From assembly GCF_037997115.1 (NCBI RefSeq), contig NZ_CP150484.1:6322821-6382302 (forward strand): 59,482 nt of DNA, written 5' to 3'. A program made the position numbers and the translations under genes. This stretch comes from Amycolatopsis coloradensis. GTDB lineage: Bacteria > Actinomycetota > Actinomycetes > Mycobacteriales > Pseudonocardiaceae. Shown here in pieces: positions 9,670 through 18,407 of the stretch. Each line of letters begins with the position of its first letter. Within the stretch, counting starts at the first letter, position 1. The notes under the pieces were generated by a model, which saw nothing but the letters and a program-made list of their open reading frames with translations, did not search any database and was not told where the DNA came from.

Positions 9670-10391
9670 CCGCGGACGATCAGGCCTACCTGATCTACAC
9701 GTCGGGCTCGACCGGGCGTCCCAAGGGCACCCGGATCGACCACCGCGCGCTGGCGAACCTGATCACCCGCTTCGCCGAAGCACTCGACGCCCGCGAGAGG
9801 TCGATGCTGTGGGTGACGGCGTTCAGCACTGTTCCTGCCACTGGCCACCGGCGGCACGCTGGTCGTCGCACCGGACGAGGCGCGCACCCACGGCGCGACG
9901 CTCCGGCACGACGTTTCGATCCTTTCGGCGACGCCGACCACCTGGCGTCTCGTCCTCGACGAGGTGGCCGATCGGCTGACCGACCGCATGGTGATCATCG
10001 GCGACGAACCACTGCCCTCGCCGCTCGCCAGGAAGCTGACCGCTACCGGGTGCACGTTGCTCAACCTGTACGGACCGACCGAGGCCACCGTGTGGTCGAG
10101 CGGAGGCGTGATCAAGGCAGCGCCTGCCTGTCGTCCGGCTACCGCGGAAAGCCGGAGCTGACCGCGGAACGGTTCGGCGAGCATCCCGAGTTCGGCCGGT
10201 TCTACCGGACCGGCGACCTGGCCCGCTGGACGCACGACGGGCAACTGGAGATCTGCGGCCATCGCGAAGTGCGAACCGGGCGAATACGCGATCCGGAAGT
10301 CCGTGGCCGCATAGCCGCGCAGGGGGTGTTCGTCATCACGGACCTCGTCGAGGCGAACACCCTCCCAGACGCGCGGCGAACCCTGGCCTGA
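9666..10391 (+). pseudogene. NRPS adenylation-domain relic
   Basis: Starting at the stop codon of the LamG gene, the sequence reads like the middle of an adenylation domain: AYLIYTSGSTGRPKG (core A3), then in other frames LLNLYGPTEATVW (core A5) and GKPELTAERF followed by FYRTGDLARW (core A7). The stretch between A5 and the GKPELTAERF segment is deleted, and the frame changes near 9830 and 10120-10150. Upstream cores A1-A2 and all downstream carrier or condensation domains are absent. It cannot encode an active synthetase. Its abrupt start against an intact gene end suggests a deletion junction. Confidence 0.85.
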
Positions 10392-10457
10392 TCGCCCGCG
10401 GAACCCTGTCCGGAAACTCAGGTGCAAGAAGGCCGGACGGCCGCTACGGTCCCGGCT

Positions 10458-10937
10458 ATGATCTCGGAAGAGTTCGTGCCGGCAGGTTTCGTCCCTCCGA
10501 CCTCACTCGTGACGGAACGGTTCCGCCTGGAACCGCTGGGACCGCAGCACAATTCGGCCGACCACACCGCATGGATGTCGAGTATCGAGCACATTCGCTC
10601 CACTCCCGGCTATCCCGACGGCGACTGGCCGCCTCGCTACGGCATGACTCCCGAAGAGAACCTCACCGATCTTCACCGCCACGCCTCGGACTTCGCGCGA
10701 CGCACCGGGTTCACCTTCACCGTCCTCGGCCCGGCCGACGACGTCGTCATCGGTTGTGTGTACCTGTACCCCCCGGACTCCGAAGAGTGGGATGTCACGG
10801 TGCAATCCTGGGTACGGGCCGACAAAGCGGAACTCGACGCGGCACTCGCCGACGCCGTCGCGCGCTGGCTCGCCTCGGAATGGCCGTGGAAACGCGTGGA
10901 CCGCTGCGGTCGCGAGACCGGCGATCACCGCTTCTGA
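10458..10937 (+). CDS. GNAT-family N-acetyltransferase
   Basis: 159 residues. The opening TERFRLEPLGPQHNSADHTAW resembles the first strand and helix of RimJ/RimL-like GNAT proteins, followed by FTFTVLGPADDVVIGCVYLYP, the central strand pair with acetyl-CoA-facing residues. The acyl-CoA loop is weak and the C-terminus is short (ends GRETGDHRF), so the last strands may be eroded; the following DNA consists of relics. ATG at 10458 chosen because the fold begins right after it. Substrate unknown. Single gene, not clearly in an operon. Confidence 0.65.
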   Translation: MISEEFVPAGFVPPTSLVTERFRLEPLGPQHNSADHTAWMSSIEHIRSTPGYPDGDWPPRYGMTPEENLTDLHRHASDFARRTGFTFTVLGPADDVVIGCVYLYPPDSEEWDVTVQSWVRADKAELDAALADAVARWLASEWPWKRVDRCGRETGDHRF

Positions 10938-10999
10938 GCTGGTACCCGTCTCGCTTCCATCGTGCCGCTGTTGCCGCGATGACTTCTCAGCTCCAGGCG

Positions 11000-11124
11000 A
11001 ACAGGTCCGGCGCCTTGTCATCGACCGCCTCACGCCTGAAGAACTCGACCAGTTCGCCGACCTCGCCGCAAGATCCTCGAGAACCTGCAAGCGGACCAGC
11101 CGCCCGAGCGGGGCGCGAGGTGAG
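11000..11124 (+). pseudogene. C-terminal relic of a MarR-type regulator
   Basis: The run VRRLVIDRLTPEELDQFADL followed, after a one-base frame change, by ILENLQADQPPERGAR and a stop is the typical last helix of MarR-family repressors. No winged-helix domain is found upstream, so only the tail remains. It lies between the acetyltransferase and another relic. Confidence 0.45.
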
Positions 11125-11126
11125 CG

Positions 11127-11960
11127 ATGAACGACGACGATTCCCTCCGGCACCACCGGGAGCTGCTCGCCTCGCGCCCTCACTCGCGAACGCGCTCTGC
11201 GTGACCGCCGTGGCGGAGCCCGACACGGACGGCGTGACGGCGCGTTTCGGGGCCGAATCAGCGCCGGACGGATTCCACGGTTCCCTGCCGAAGGTTTCGC
11301 AAAGCCGTCAGCCGTGGTTCGAGGGCGTTCAGCGTCTATTGGAATGTCGATGACGACTCGTCTTTCGGCTTCGCCGAGGACGGCAGGCTGCTGGCGGGCT
11401 TCGCTCTGAACGAACCCTGGCGATCGCTTCGGTCAGGAGCCCACCTCCCTGGACACAAGACTCGGAGATCTGCCTTTCGGGGGTCCGATTGGAAAGCCGC
11501 CGGTCTCGCCGCGATGGAACTGCTCAGCGGGATATGGCTCGGCGAGCACTGGCTCACGGCGTCGCACCGGGTGCCTGAAAGTCAGGCCGATCGGCACGGA
11601 ACTGGTGCCCGAGGATCTTGCCGGGGATCCAGCCCTGGCCGACCCGGAACTTCAAGGGATCCTCGCCGGCCCGCGGCCTGACAAGTCATCGCCGAGGCAC
11701 TCTCCGCTCTGCGCGGACCGCGCGATGAGCGCGCCGCGCACGCCGCCCGTCTCGAGCGGGAATGGAACTCGGCGGGCCAGGACCCCGTGCGAGCCAACGT
11801 CTCGCGCGTCTTGCTCGGCGCGTTCGACGACGACCCCGTCGAAGCCGCGCGTAAAGCCCACTGGGCAGCGGGGTACGTCATCCGCCGCGACCGGGCCGCA
11901 CAGCTCCGTCTCGAAGTGCTCGACCGTTGCCGGCGCGCGGCGTCTCTCGAGGGCTGAGAA
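11127..11960 (+). pseudogene. DUF6461-like protein relic (several frameshifts)
   Basis: Fragments in different frames line up as one decayed gene: LANALCVTAVAEPDTDGVTA, then FSVYWNVDDDSSFGFAEDGR with LLAGFALNEPW, then AAGLAAMELLSGIWLGEHWL, and finally an open C-terminal part running from about 11682 to a stop at 11957 (ARLEREWNSAGQDPV, VLDRCRRAASLEG). The order and motifs fit the actinobacterial DUF6461 family. Breaks occur near 11330, 11440-11510 and 11600-11690. Not translatable as one chain. Confidence 0.5.
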
Positions 11961-12010
11961 CGGAAAGCGACCGCACGATGTCGTGACCGACTCGACCCGC
12001 CAAGCTGTGA

Positions 12011-12049
12011 TGATAATCATTACCGATTATCTGTTGATAACGATTATCG
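12011..12049. promoter_or_regulatory. Two Zur/Fur-like operator boxes upstream of the metal-uptake operon
   Basis: TGATAATCATTACCG (12011-12025) and TGATAACGATTATCG (12035-12049) both follow the 7-1-7 inverted pattern of Fur-superfamily sites, closest to actinobacterial Zur boxes. They are spaced 24 bases start to start, and the second ends 18 bases before the GTG of the first operon gene. This strongly suggests metal-dependent repression. Zinc is inferred from box type, not proven. Confidence 0.6.
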
Positions 12050-12066
12050 GGTGCGGTTAGGCTCCG

Positions 12067-13215
12067 GTGTCCTTCCACCACAGATCGATCGGCGTCCCCA
12101 TGGTTGTTCGTTCGCGGCCGTCCGCGTCGCCCTCGGGCGTTCGCGACCGGCAGGCGGCACTTGCCCGGTCCCGGCTTCTGCACCGGGGGACGGTCACGGT
12201 CCTCGCTGTCGCGATCCTCGTGATGCTGGTCGTATCCGGTTCGGTGGGGACGGTCGAGGTCGGGCTCGCGGACGCGGCCCGGATCGTGGTCGGTCATCTG
12301 GTGCCGAACGTGCCGTGGATGTCGGACGGCAGCCTGACCGTGTTGCAGGACCAGGCGGTATGGCAGTTCCGGCTCCCTCGCGCGCTGCTGGCGGGGCTCG
12401 CCGGGGCGGGACTGGCGCTGGCCGGGGCGATCATGCAGGTGATCGTGCGCAACCCGCTCGCGGAGCCGTACCTGCTCGGTGTGTCGTCCGGCGCGGGTGT
12501 CGGCGCGGTTCTCGTGATCACCTTCGGTTCGGCCGCCGTGGGCGGGCTTCCCCTGGGCGCGGCGGCCTTCGCCGGGGCCTTGGTGGCCAGTGTGTGCGTC
12601 GCGCTGGTCGCCCGGCATCGCGGCATCCTGTCGCCGACCAGGATGATCCTTTCCGGTGTCGCCCTCGGTTCCCTGTTCAGCGCGATCACGAGCTATCTGA
12701 CGCTGACCACTGAGGCGCAGAACGTCTTCAGCGTGCTGTTCTTCTTGCTCGGCAGCGTTTCCGCCGCCTCGATGGCTTCCTTGGCCGTGCCGGCGGTGGC
12801 GTTCACGGCCGCCTGTGTCGTCGTCGGACTGCGGACCAGGGCCATGAACGCGCTGCTGAGCGGCGACGAATCCGCGACCGCGCTGGGAGTCGACGTGAAC
12901 CGGCTCCGTGCCGTGCTTCTCGTGACCGCCGCCCTCCTGACCGGGTCGATCGTGTCGGTCAGCGGCGGCATCGGTTTCGTCGGTCTCGTGATCCCGCATG
13001 TGGCGCGGATCCTCGTCGGCTCGGACCATCGCCGGATGCTGCCGGTCACGGTACTCGGCGGCGCCCTGTTCCTCATGGTCGCCGACCTGCTCTCGCGCAC
13101 GGTCGCGGCGCCTGGCGAAATACCGATCGGGATCCTCACCGCGGTCGTGGGCGCGCCGTTCTTCCTGTGGCTGATGCGCCGGGACACGGCCGCGCGGGCG
13201 GGGTTCGGCCGGTGA
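12067..13215 (+). CDS. FecCD-family ABC permease for metal or metal-chelate uptake
   Basis: 382 residues with about ten hydrophobic segments. Family landmarks are the FRLPRALLAGLAGAGLALAG stretch after the first periplasmic loop, QVIVRNPLAEPYLLGVSSGA, and the C-terminal IGFVGLVIPHVARILVGSDH, all typical of BtuC/FecCD permeases that pair with a FecE ATPase. The GTG at 12067 directly follows the operator boxes; an ATG at 12100 (371 residues) is an alternative, and neither has a strong ribosome site. First gene of a five-gene operon; its stop overlaps the next start (GTGA). Substrate could be a siderophore-like chelate, cobalamin or F420-0-type ligand; the Zur-like boxes favour a metal complex. 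Confidence 0.92.
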   Translation: MSFHHRSIGVPMVVRSRPSASPSGVRDRQAALARSRLLHRGTVTVLAVAILVMLVVSGSVGTVEVGLADAARIVVGHLVPNVPWMSDGSLTVLQDQAVWQFRLPRALLAGLAGAGLALAGAIMQVIVRNPLAEPYLLGVSSGAGVGAVLVITFGSAAVGGLPLGAAAFAGALVASVCVALVARHRGILSPTRMILSGVALGSLFSAITSYLTLTTEAQNVFSVLFFLLGSVSAASMASLAVPAVAFTAACVVVGLRTRAMNALLSGDESATALGVDVNRLRAVLLVTAALLTGSIVSVSGGIGFVGLVIPHVARILVGSDHRRMLPVTVLGGALFLMVADLLSRTVAAPGEIPIGILTAVVGAPFFLWLMRRDTAARAGFGR

Positions 13216-14024
13216 AGGTCCATTTCCACGACGTCAGCGCCACGCTGGGCGGTAACCAGGTGCTGCGGAATGTGGACATCGAGGTCCGCTCCGGCCGTTT
13301 CCTCGGGCTCGTCGGCCCGAACGGCAGCGGCAAGTCGACCTTGCTGCGCACGCTTTACCGCGCCGTCGCGCCGTCATCGGGCCGCGTGCTGCTGGGCGAG
13401 CACGACGTGTGGCGCACCGACCGGCGGACCGTCGCCAGGGCGGTGGCGGTGATGACTCAGGAGACGTCGTCCGAGTTCGACCTGACGGTCCTCGACGTCG
13501 TGCTCCTGGGCCGGGTGCCCTTCCAGCGCGGATTCGGCCGCGACACCGAAGCCGACCTCGATCTCGCGTGGACCGCGCTCGACCGGGTCGGCGCCACCGA
13601 CATCGCCGACCGGCCCATCGGACGGCTCTCGGGCGGGCAGCGGCAGCGGGTGATGCTGGCCCGCGCGCTGGCGGCGGACTCCCCCGTCCTCGTCCTCGAC
13701 GAACCGACCAACCACCTCGACATCGCCTTTCAGCTGGAGCTCATGCGGATCGCGGCCGGGCTCGATCGCACCATCGTCGCCGCCCTGCACGACCTCAACC
13801 TCGCGGCCACCTACTGCGACGACATCGCGGTGCTCGACGCCGGCCGCGTCGTCGCCACCGGAACACCGGACGAAGCGCTCGCCCCACGCGTCGTGGAAGA
13901 CGTGTTCGGAGTCGCCGTCGACCAGCTCACCCATCCACGCGACGGCAGGCCGGTGCTGGTCTTCGGCCGTCATGCGGAGCCCCGTTCACCTCTCAGCACA
14001 CCCGGAAATGAGACCCATGCGTAA
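13212..14024 (+). CDS. FecE-type ABC ATPase
   Basis: 270 residues. Walker A GPNGSGKST, signature LSGGQRQRVMLARAL, Walker B VLVLDEPTNHLD and the H-loop region VAALHDLNLAATYCDD are all intact. This is the energising subunit for the adjacent FecCD permease. GTG start at 13212 overlaps the permease stop by four bases, so the two are translationally coupled; an upstream in-frame ATG at 13167 would extend into the permease gene and is less likely. The C-terminus runs 8 bases into the next gene. All catalytic motifs are present, so activity is expected. Confidence 0.93.
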   Translation: MKVHFHDVSATLGGNQVLRNVDIEVRSGRFLGLVGPNGSGKSTLLRTLYRAVAPSSGRVLLGEHDVWRTDRRTVARAVAVMTQETSSEFDLTVLDVVLLGRVPFQRGFGRDTEADLDLAWTALDRVGATDIADRPIGRLSGGQRQRVMLARALAADSPVLVLDEPTNHLDIAFQLELMRIAAGLDRTIVAALHDLNLAATYCDDIAVLDAGRVVATGTPDEALAPRVVEDVFGVAVDQLTHPRDGRPVLVFGRHAEPRSPLSTPGNETHA

Positions 14025-15015
14025 AACCCTGTCCTTTGCCGCGTTCGGTGTCAGCATGTCGCTGATGGCGGGTTGCGGCTCTTCGGTCACTCCGGCCGCG
14101 CCGTCGAACAACGCGAGCACGGCGGTCACCGTCTCCAACTGCGGCCGGGACGTCACCGTCAACGCCGTTCCCCGCGCCGCGGTCGGGCTCAGCCCGTCGC
14201 AGACGGAACTGTTGCTGCGGCTGGGTCTCGCGGGCTCGCTGGTCGGCCAAGCACAGACCGCCACCGCACCGCTCCCGGAAGACGTGGCCGGACAGGCCGC
14301 CGCCATCCCGGTGCTGAGCGAGTCGGGACCGCCGAGCCGGGAGAAGCTCCTGTCCGCGAAGCCGGACTTCGTCTTCTCCCCCACCACCTACGAGTTCACC
14401 GCCGAGAAGGGCTTCGCGAGCCTGGAGCAGCTGCGGCAAAGCGGCGTCGCCGCCTATGTCGCCGCGGGCGGATGCGCCGAACGCCGCATGAACGGCACGG
14501 TCGAGGATCTCTTCACCGATCTGGAGAACCTCGGCAGGATCTTCGCCGTGCCGGACAAGGCGAAGGCACTGGTCGACCAAGGCCGGGCGGATCTGGCCGC
14601 CGTGGACAAGGCCGTCACGGGCCGCCCCAAACCCACCGTCGCCCAGGTGTTCCTGGAAGGCGCCACCGTCACCGCGATCGGCGCGGGCATCGAGTACGAC
14701 ATCATCCGCAGGGCGGGCGGCGACAACGTGTTCTCACCGAAGGACCCGCAGTTCGCCAAGTTCTTCGCCGCGCAGATCACCCCCGAGGCGCTCGCCGAGA
14801 AGAATCCCGACGCGATCGTGTTCGCCGTCAACGGGGCCGCGCAGAAGCAGGCGAGCATCGATTACCTCACCCGTACTTTCCCCGCCATGACCGCCGTCCG
14901 CGAACAGCGCTTGATCGCGATCGACGCCGCCGACACCTATCCGGGCACCCTCGGGAACATCTCGGTGGTGCGGGAGATCGCGCAACGGCTCCACGCGGAC
15001 GCGTTCACCCGGTGA
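14017..15015 (+). CDS. Substrate-binding lipoprotein (FecB/BtuF family)
   Basis: 332 residues. N-terminal MRKTL, a hydrophobic stretch and the lipobox LMAGC mark a lipoprotein; the mature part opens with the typical family strand VTVSNCGRDVTVNAVPRAAV, then GLSPSQTELLLRLGL and KPDFVFSP. Two lobes joined by a long helix fit the TroA/FecB fold. ATG at 14017 chosen because GGAAATGAG lies just upstream and it gives a proper signal peptide; it overlaps the ATPase stop by 8 bases. It should deliver the ligand to the FecCD permease outside the membrane. The ligand is not readable from the sequence. Confidence 0.9.
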   Translation: MRKTLSFAAFGVSMSLMAGCGSSVTPAAPSNNASTAVTVSNCGRDVTVNAVPRAAVGLSPSQTELLLRLGLAGSLVGQAQTATAPLPEDVAGQAAAIPVLSESGPPSREKLLSAKPDFVFSPTTYEFTAEKGFASLEQLRQSGVAAYVAAGGCAERRMNGTVEDLFTDLENLGRIFAVPDKAKALVDQGRADLAAVDKAVTGRPKPTVAQVFLEGATVTAIGAGIEYDIIRRAGGDNVFSPKDPQFAKFFAAQITPEALAEKNPDAIVFAVNGAAQKQASIDYLTRTFPAMTAVREQRLIAIDAADTYPGTLGNISVVREIAQRLHADAFTR

Positions 15016-16670
15016 TCCATCGCAGGCTCCTGCGGCTGGCGGGTGTCGTCCTCGCTCCCGTCCTGCTGCTCGCGGTGCTGTCGATACTCGTGTCGGCCTG
15101 CTACGTCGGCGGAGCCGTCCTGACGGCGTCCGTCCTCACCGATCTCACTCGCGGCGGGGGCTTCGCGACCGTGACACCCGCGATCGCGGCGTTGACCGGC
15201 GTCGTCGTGGTGCGCGCGATCCTGCTGTGGGCACGGGAGGTCGCCGCGGCCCGGTTCGGCATCGCCATCCGCACCAGGCTGCGCGGCGAGCTTCTGCGCC
15301 GCATCACCCTGCTGGGACCGGCCTGGACGCGGGGAGAGCGCGCGGGGGCGATCACGCACACGGTCGTCGACGGGGTCGAAGCCCTCGACGCCTACTACAG
15401 CCGTTATCTGCCGCAGCTGCTCGTGACCTGTCTGGTTCCGGCCGCCGTCGCCGGGTGGCTGTTCACCGTGTCCGTCCCCGCCGCCGCGATCCTCGCGACA
15501 GCGGTCCTGTGCGCCGTGGCCGTCCCCCGCTTCTGGGATGCCCGGCTGCTCCGGACGGGACGAACCCGGTGGAGCGCCTACGAAAAGCTGGCGGCCGACT
15601 ATCTGGAGGCGACCCAGTCGATCGCCGTCCTCCGGCTCTTCGGTGCGGGCCGCCGGGCGGGCGAGGCACTCTCCCACCGCGGCGACCGCCTGCACCGGGT
15701 CACGATGGCCCAGCTGCGTGTCTCGCTGGTGGAAGCGGGAGTCAGCGCCCTGGCACTGCACCTCGGCCTCGCGGCCACGGTCGTCGTCGCGTGCGCCGGG
15801 GTCGTCGGCGGTCAGGCGCCCGCGGCGTCGGTGTTCCTGTTCTTGTTGTGCGCCAGGGAATGCTTCCGCCCGGTGCTCGATCTGTCCGCCCACTGGCACG
15901 TCGGCTACCAAGGGCTGGGCGCGGTCGAGGGCATCGACGAGATCATGACGGCGCGTCCGCAGGTCGCCGACACCGGCACCCGCACCGAACCCGCTCGGCA
16001 CGGGGCTCGGCTGCGGCTGCGGGACGTCGGATACCGCTACCCGAACGGCGCGGGCGTTTCCGGCATCAGCTTCGAATGCGCGCCGGGGAACACGACCGGG
16101 ATCGTGGGCCCGTCGGGCGCCGGGAAGAGCACGATCGCCCGGCTTCTCGTCCGCGAGGCCGACCCGCAGCAGGGGACGATCGAACTCGACGGAACCCCGA
16201 TCACCGGGTACACCCTCGCCGCTCTCCGCGCGAGCATCGGCGTCGTCGGCCAGCACACCTATCTTTTCCATGGCACCGTGGAAGAAAACCTCCGGCTCGC
16301 CCGGCCGGACGCCACGCACGACGAGATCCGCGCCGCCGCCCACGTCGCGGACGCGATCGAGTTCGTCGAAGCACTCCCCCGCGGCTTCGCGACGGTCCTC
16401 ACCGAGAACGGGACCCAGTTGTCCGGCGGCCAGCGGCAACGCCTCGCCATCGCCAGGGCCGTGCTCGCCGCGCCTCCGGTGCTGCTGCTCGACGAAGCGA
16501 CCTCGGCCTTGGACGTCGACACCGAGAAACGCGTCCTCACCCGGCTGGCGGAACACTGCGATGGCACCACCCGCGTCGTGATCGCCCACCGCGAGACCGC
16601 CCTGCGTGACGCCGGCGCGATCGTCACGATCGAGTCCGGCCGCGTCACCGGGCAGGCGGTCCACTCGTGA
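15012..16670 (+). CDS. Exporter-fold ABC half-transporter (TMD-NBD), CydD/IrtA-like
   Basis: 552 residues: about six membrane helices to residue 320, then a nucleotide-binding domain with Walker A GPSGAGKST, signature LSGGQRQRLAIARA and Walker B VLLLDEATSALD. The membrane part contains DAYYSRYLPQLLVTC, typical of the CydD-like branch. GTG start at 15012 overlaps the lipoprotein stop. It pairs with the next gene, of identical length, as a heterodimer. Operon with a FecBCD importer argues against cytochrome-bd assembly (no cydAB) and for a role like the siderophore importers IrtAB/YbtPQ, or for chelator export. Direction of transport is not decidable from sequence. Confidence 0.88.
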   Translation: MIHRRLLRLAGVVLAPVLLLAVLSILVSACYVGGAVLTASVLTDLTRGGGFATVTPAIAALTGVVVVRAILLWAREVAAARFGIAIRTRLRGELLRRITLLGPAWTRGERAGAITHTVVDGVEALDAYYSRYLPQLLVTCLVPAAVAGWLFTVSVPAAAILATAVLCAVAVPRFWDARLLRTGRTRWSAYEKLAADYLEATQSIAVLRLFGAGRRAGEALSHRGDRLHRVTMAQLRVSLVEAGVSALALHLGLAATVVVACAGVVGGQAPAASVFLFLLCARECFRPVLDLSAHWHVGYQGLGAVEGIDEIMTARPQVADTGTRTEPARHGARLRLRDVGYRYPNGAGVSGISFECAPGNTTGIVGPSGAGKSTIARLLVREADPQQGTIELDGTPITGYTLAALRASIGVVGQHTYLFHGTVEENLRLARPDATHDEIRAAAHVADAIEFVEALPRGFATVLTENGTQLSGGQRQRLAIARAVLAAPPVLLLDEATSALDVDTEKRVLTRLAEHCDGTTRVVIAHRETALRDAGAIVTIESGRVTGQAVHS

Positions 16671-18325
16671 GCGGACCGCTCCGGCGGCTGCTGCCGGTCG
16701 TCGGCGAGCGGCGGGCCACCTTCGTCTGGACGGTCGCGAGCAACGCGGCCGTCCAGCTCGGTGCGCTGACGACGACCGTGCTCGGCACGTGGCTGGCCGG
16801 GCGGGCCGCGGCGACCAGTACCGCGCCACTGGCCATCGTCGCAACCGCCCTGTGCGGCCTGGCCGTGGTGACCGCGGCGATGACCTGGCGCGAGTCCTGG
16901 GTCTCCCACGATCTGGCCTACCGGCTGATCGGCACCTTGCGTGCCCGGGTGTTCGACCGGCTCCGCGTGAGCCTGCCCGACCGCCGGAAGCCACGCAGGA
17001 GCGGTGATCTCGTGTCCGTCGCCTTCGCCGACATCGACCGTCTCGAATGGCTCTACGCCCACACCGCGGCCCAAGCACTCACCTCGGCCATGATGGTCGC
17101 CGCCACCGCGACCCTGTCGCTCCTCGTCACGCCGTGGCTGCTGCTGGCGTGGGTACCGTTCGTCGTCGTGACCGCGGCGCTGCCGTGGCTGTCCGGCCGA
17201 GCGGGAACGCGGCAGGGCACCGAACTCACCGAGGCCGCCGCGACCCTCAACGCCGAACTCGTCGACACCGTCCGGGGACTCGGCGAACTCAGCAGTGCGG
17301 GAGCCCTGCACCGTCGCACCGCCGCCCTGGAGAAACGGACGAGTGCGCTGACCGCCGTGCAAACGAGGATCGGCTCCCGGGTCGGCTGGGAGCGCGCTGT
17401 CACGGACGCGGCTCTGGCGCTCAGCGCGATCGGCGCGCTCGCGGTCTGCGCGGCGAACCTCGACACGATCGACCGCGCGCTCGCACCGGTCGCCATGGTG
17501 CTGGCCACCGCGGCACTCGGCCCGATCGCGCAGATTTCGGATCTGCTGCGCAACGTCGGCACGTTGCGCGCCGCCGGTACCAGGATCACCGAAATCCTCG
17601 ACCGGGCACCGGCGGTCCAGGAGCCCCGCGCGCCCCGGCCCCTGCCGTCCCGTGATCGCGCGACCGGGCTCGTCTTCGATCACGTGTCCTTCGGTTACCG
17701 CGACGACGCTCCGCCGGTCCTGCGCGACGTGTCGTTCACCGTCCGCCCGGGCGAAAGGGTCGCCCTCACCGGGCCGTCCGGGGCGGGCAAGACCACGTGC
17801 GCGCTGCTCGCGACCCGGATGTGGGACCCCGACGCCGGCCGCGTCACCCTGGACGGCGTCGACCTCACCGAGCTGACCGACGACGACCTCCGCCGCGCGA
17901 TCAGCGCCGTTCCCCAGGAACCCGGCCTGCTCACCGGGACGATCGCCACCAACATCCGGCTCGGAAACCCGGATGCCGACGACATCGAAGTCGAACGAGC
18001 CGCGCGGCGGGCGGGGATCCTCGACCCGGGAGCCGGATTCCCCGCCGGACTCGCCACCGTCGTCGGCGAATCCGGTGACGGGCTGTCCGGTGGCCAGCGA
18101 GCACGAGTCGCCGTCGCAAGGGCGCTGCTGGTGAATCCCAGGATCCTCATCCTCGACGAGGCCACCGCCAACCTCGACCCCGAAGCCGACGAAGCCATCA
18201 CCGCGGCCCTCGCGTCTGCCGGGAACGACATCGGTGTCCTCGTCATCGCCCACCGCCCCGCCACACTGGCCGGCTGCCACCGGGTAATCGCCTTGCGAGA
18301 AGGCGGACGTGCCGGCCGATCGTGA
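16667..18325 (+). CDS. Exporter-fold ABC half-transporter (TMD-NBD), CydC/IrtB-like
   Basis: 552 residues with an N-terminal six-helix domain and a C-terminal ATPase: Walker A GPSGAGKTT, signature LSGGQRARVAVARAL, Walker B ILILDEATANLD and H-loop VLVIAHRPATL. Starts with GTG overlapping the previous stop (GTGA), so it is coupled to its partner half-transporter. Last gene of the operon that starts at 12067. Both halves keep complete ATPase motifs, unlike heterodimers with one degenerate site. About 80 bases of spacer separate it from the next gene, whose function looks unrelated. Confidence 0.88.
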   Translation: MSGPLRRLLPVVGERRATFVWTVASNAAVQLGALTTTVLGTWLAGRAAATSTAPLAIVATALCGLAVVTAAMTWRESWVSHDLAYRLIGTLRARVFDRLRVSLPDRRKPRRSGDLVSVAFADIDRLEWLYAHTAAQALTSAMMVAATATLSLLVTPWLLLAWVPFVVVTAALPWLSGRAGTRQGTELTEAAATLNAELVDTVRGLGELSSAGALHRRTAALEKRTSALTAVQTRIGSRVGWERAVTDAALALSAIGALAVCAANLDTIDRALAPVAMVLATAALGPIAQISDLLRNVGTLRAAGTRITEILDRAPAVQEPRAPRPLPSRDRATGLVFDHVSFGYRDDAPPVLRDVSFTVRPGERVALTGPSGAGKTTCALLATRMWDPDAGRVTLDGVDLTELTDDDLRRAISAVPQEPGLLTGTIATNIRLGNPDADDIEVERAARRAGILDPGAGFPAGLATVVGESGDGLSGGQRARVAVARALLVNPRILILDEATANLDPEADEAITAALASAGNDIGVLVIAHRPATLAGCHRVIALREGGRAGRS

Positions 18326-18407
18326 GACGTCACGCGGATCCCGCCTCCGGCCGTCGCGAGATCATGGCTAATCTCGTTCGCGATCGGTCAAAGGCGGAAG
18401 GCTTCCT

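Noticed and set aside
9666..10391. Active NRPS module
   Set aside because: Frameshifts, an internal deletion and missing partner domains make it a relic.
12050..12066. IdeR-like half site GGTTAGGCT just before the operon start
   Set aside because: Only half of the 19-base IdeR palindrome is present; the TGATAA boxes explain control better.
14937..17078. 713-codon minus-strand frame over the ABC transporter genes
   Set aside because: Antisense shadow of clear ABC transporter genes.
15012..18325. CydDC pair for cytochrome bd assembly
   Set aside because: No cydAB genes, and the pair is coupled to a FecBCD importer behind metal-type operators.
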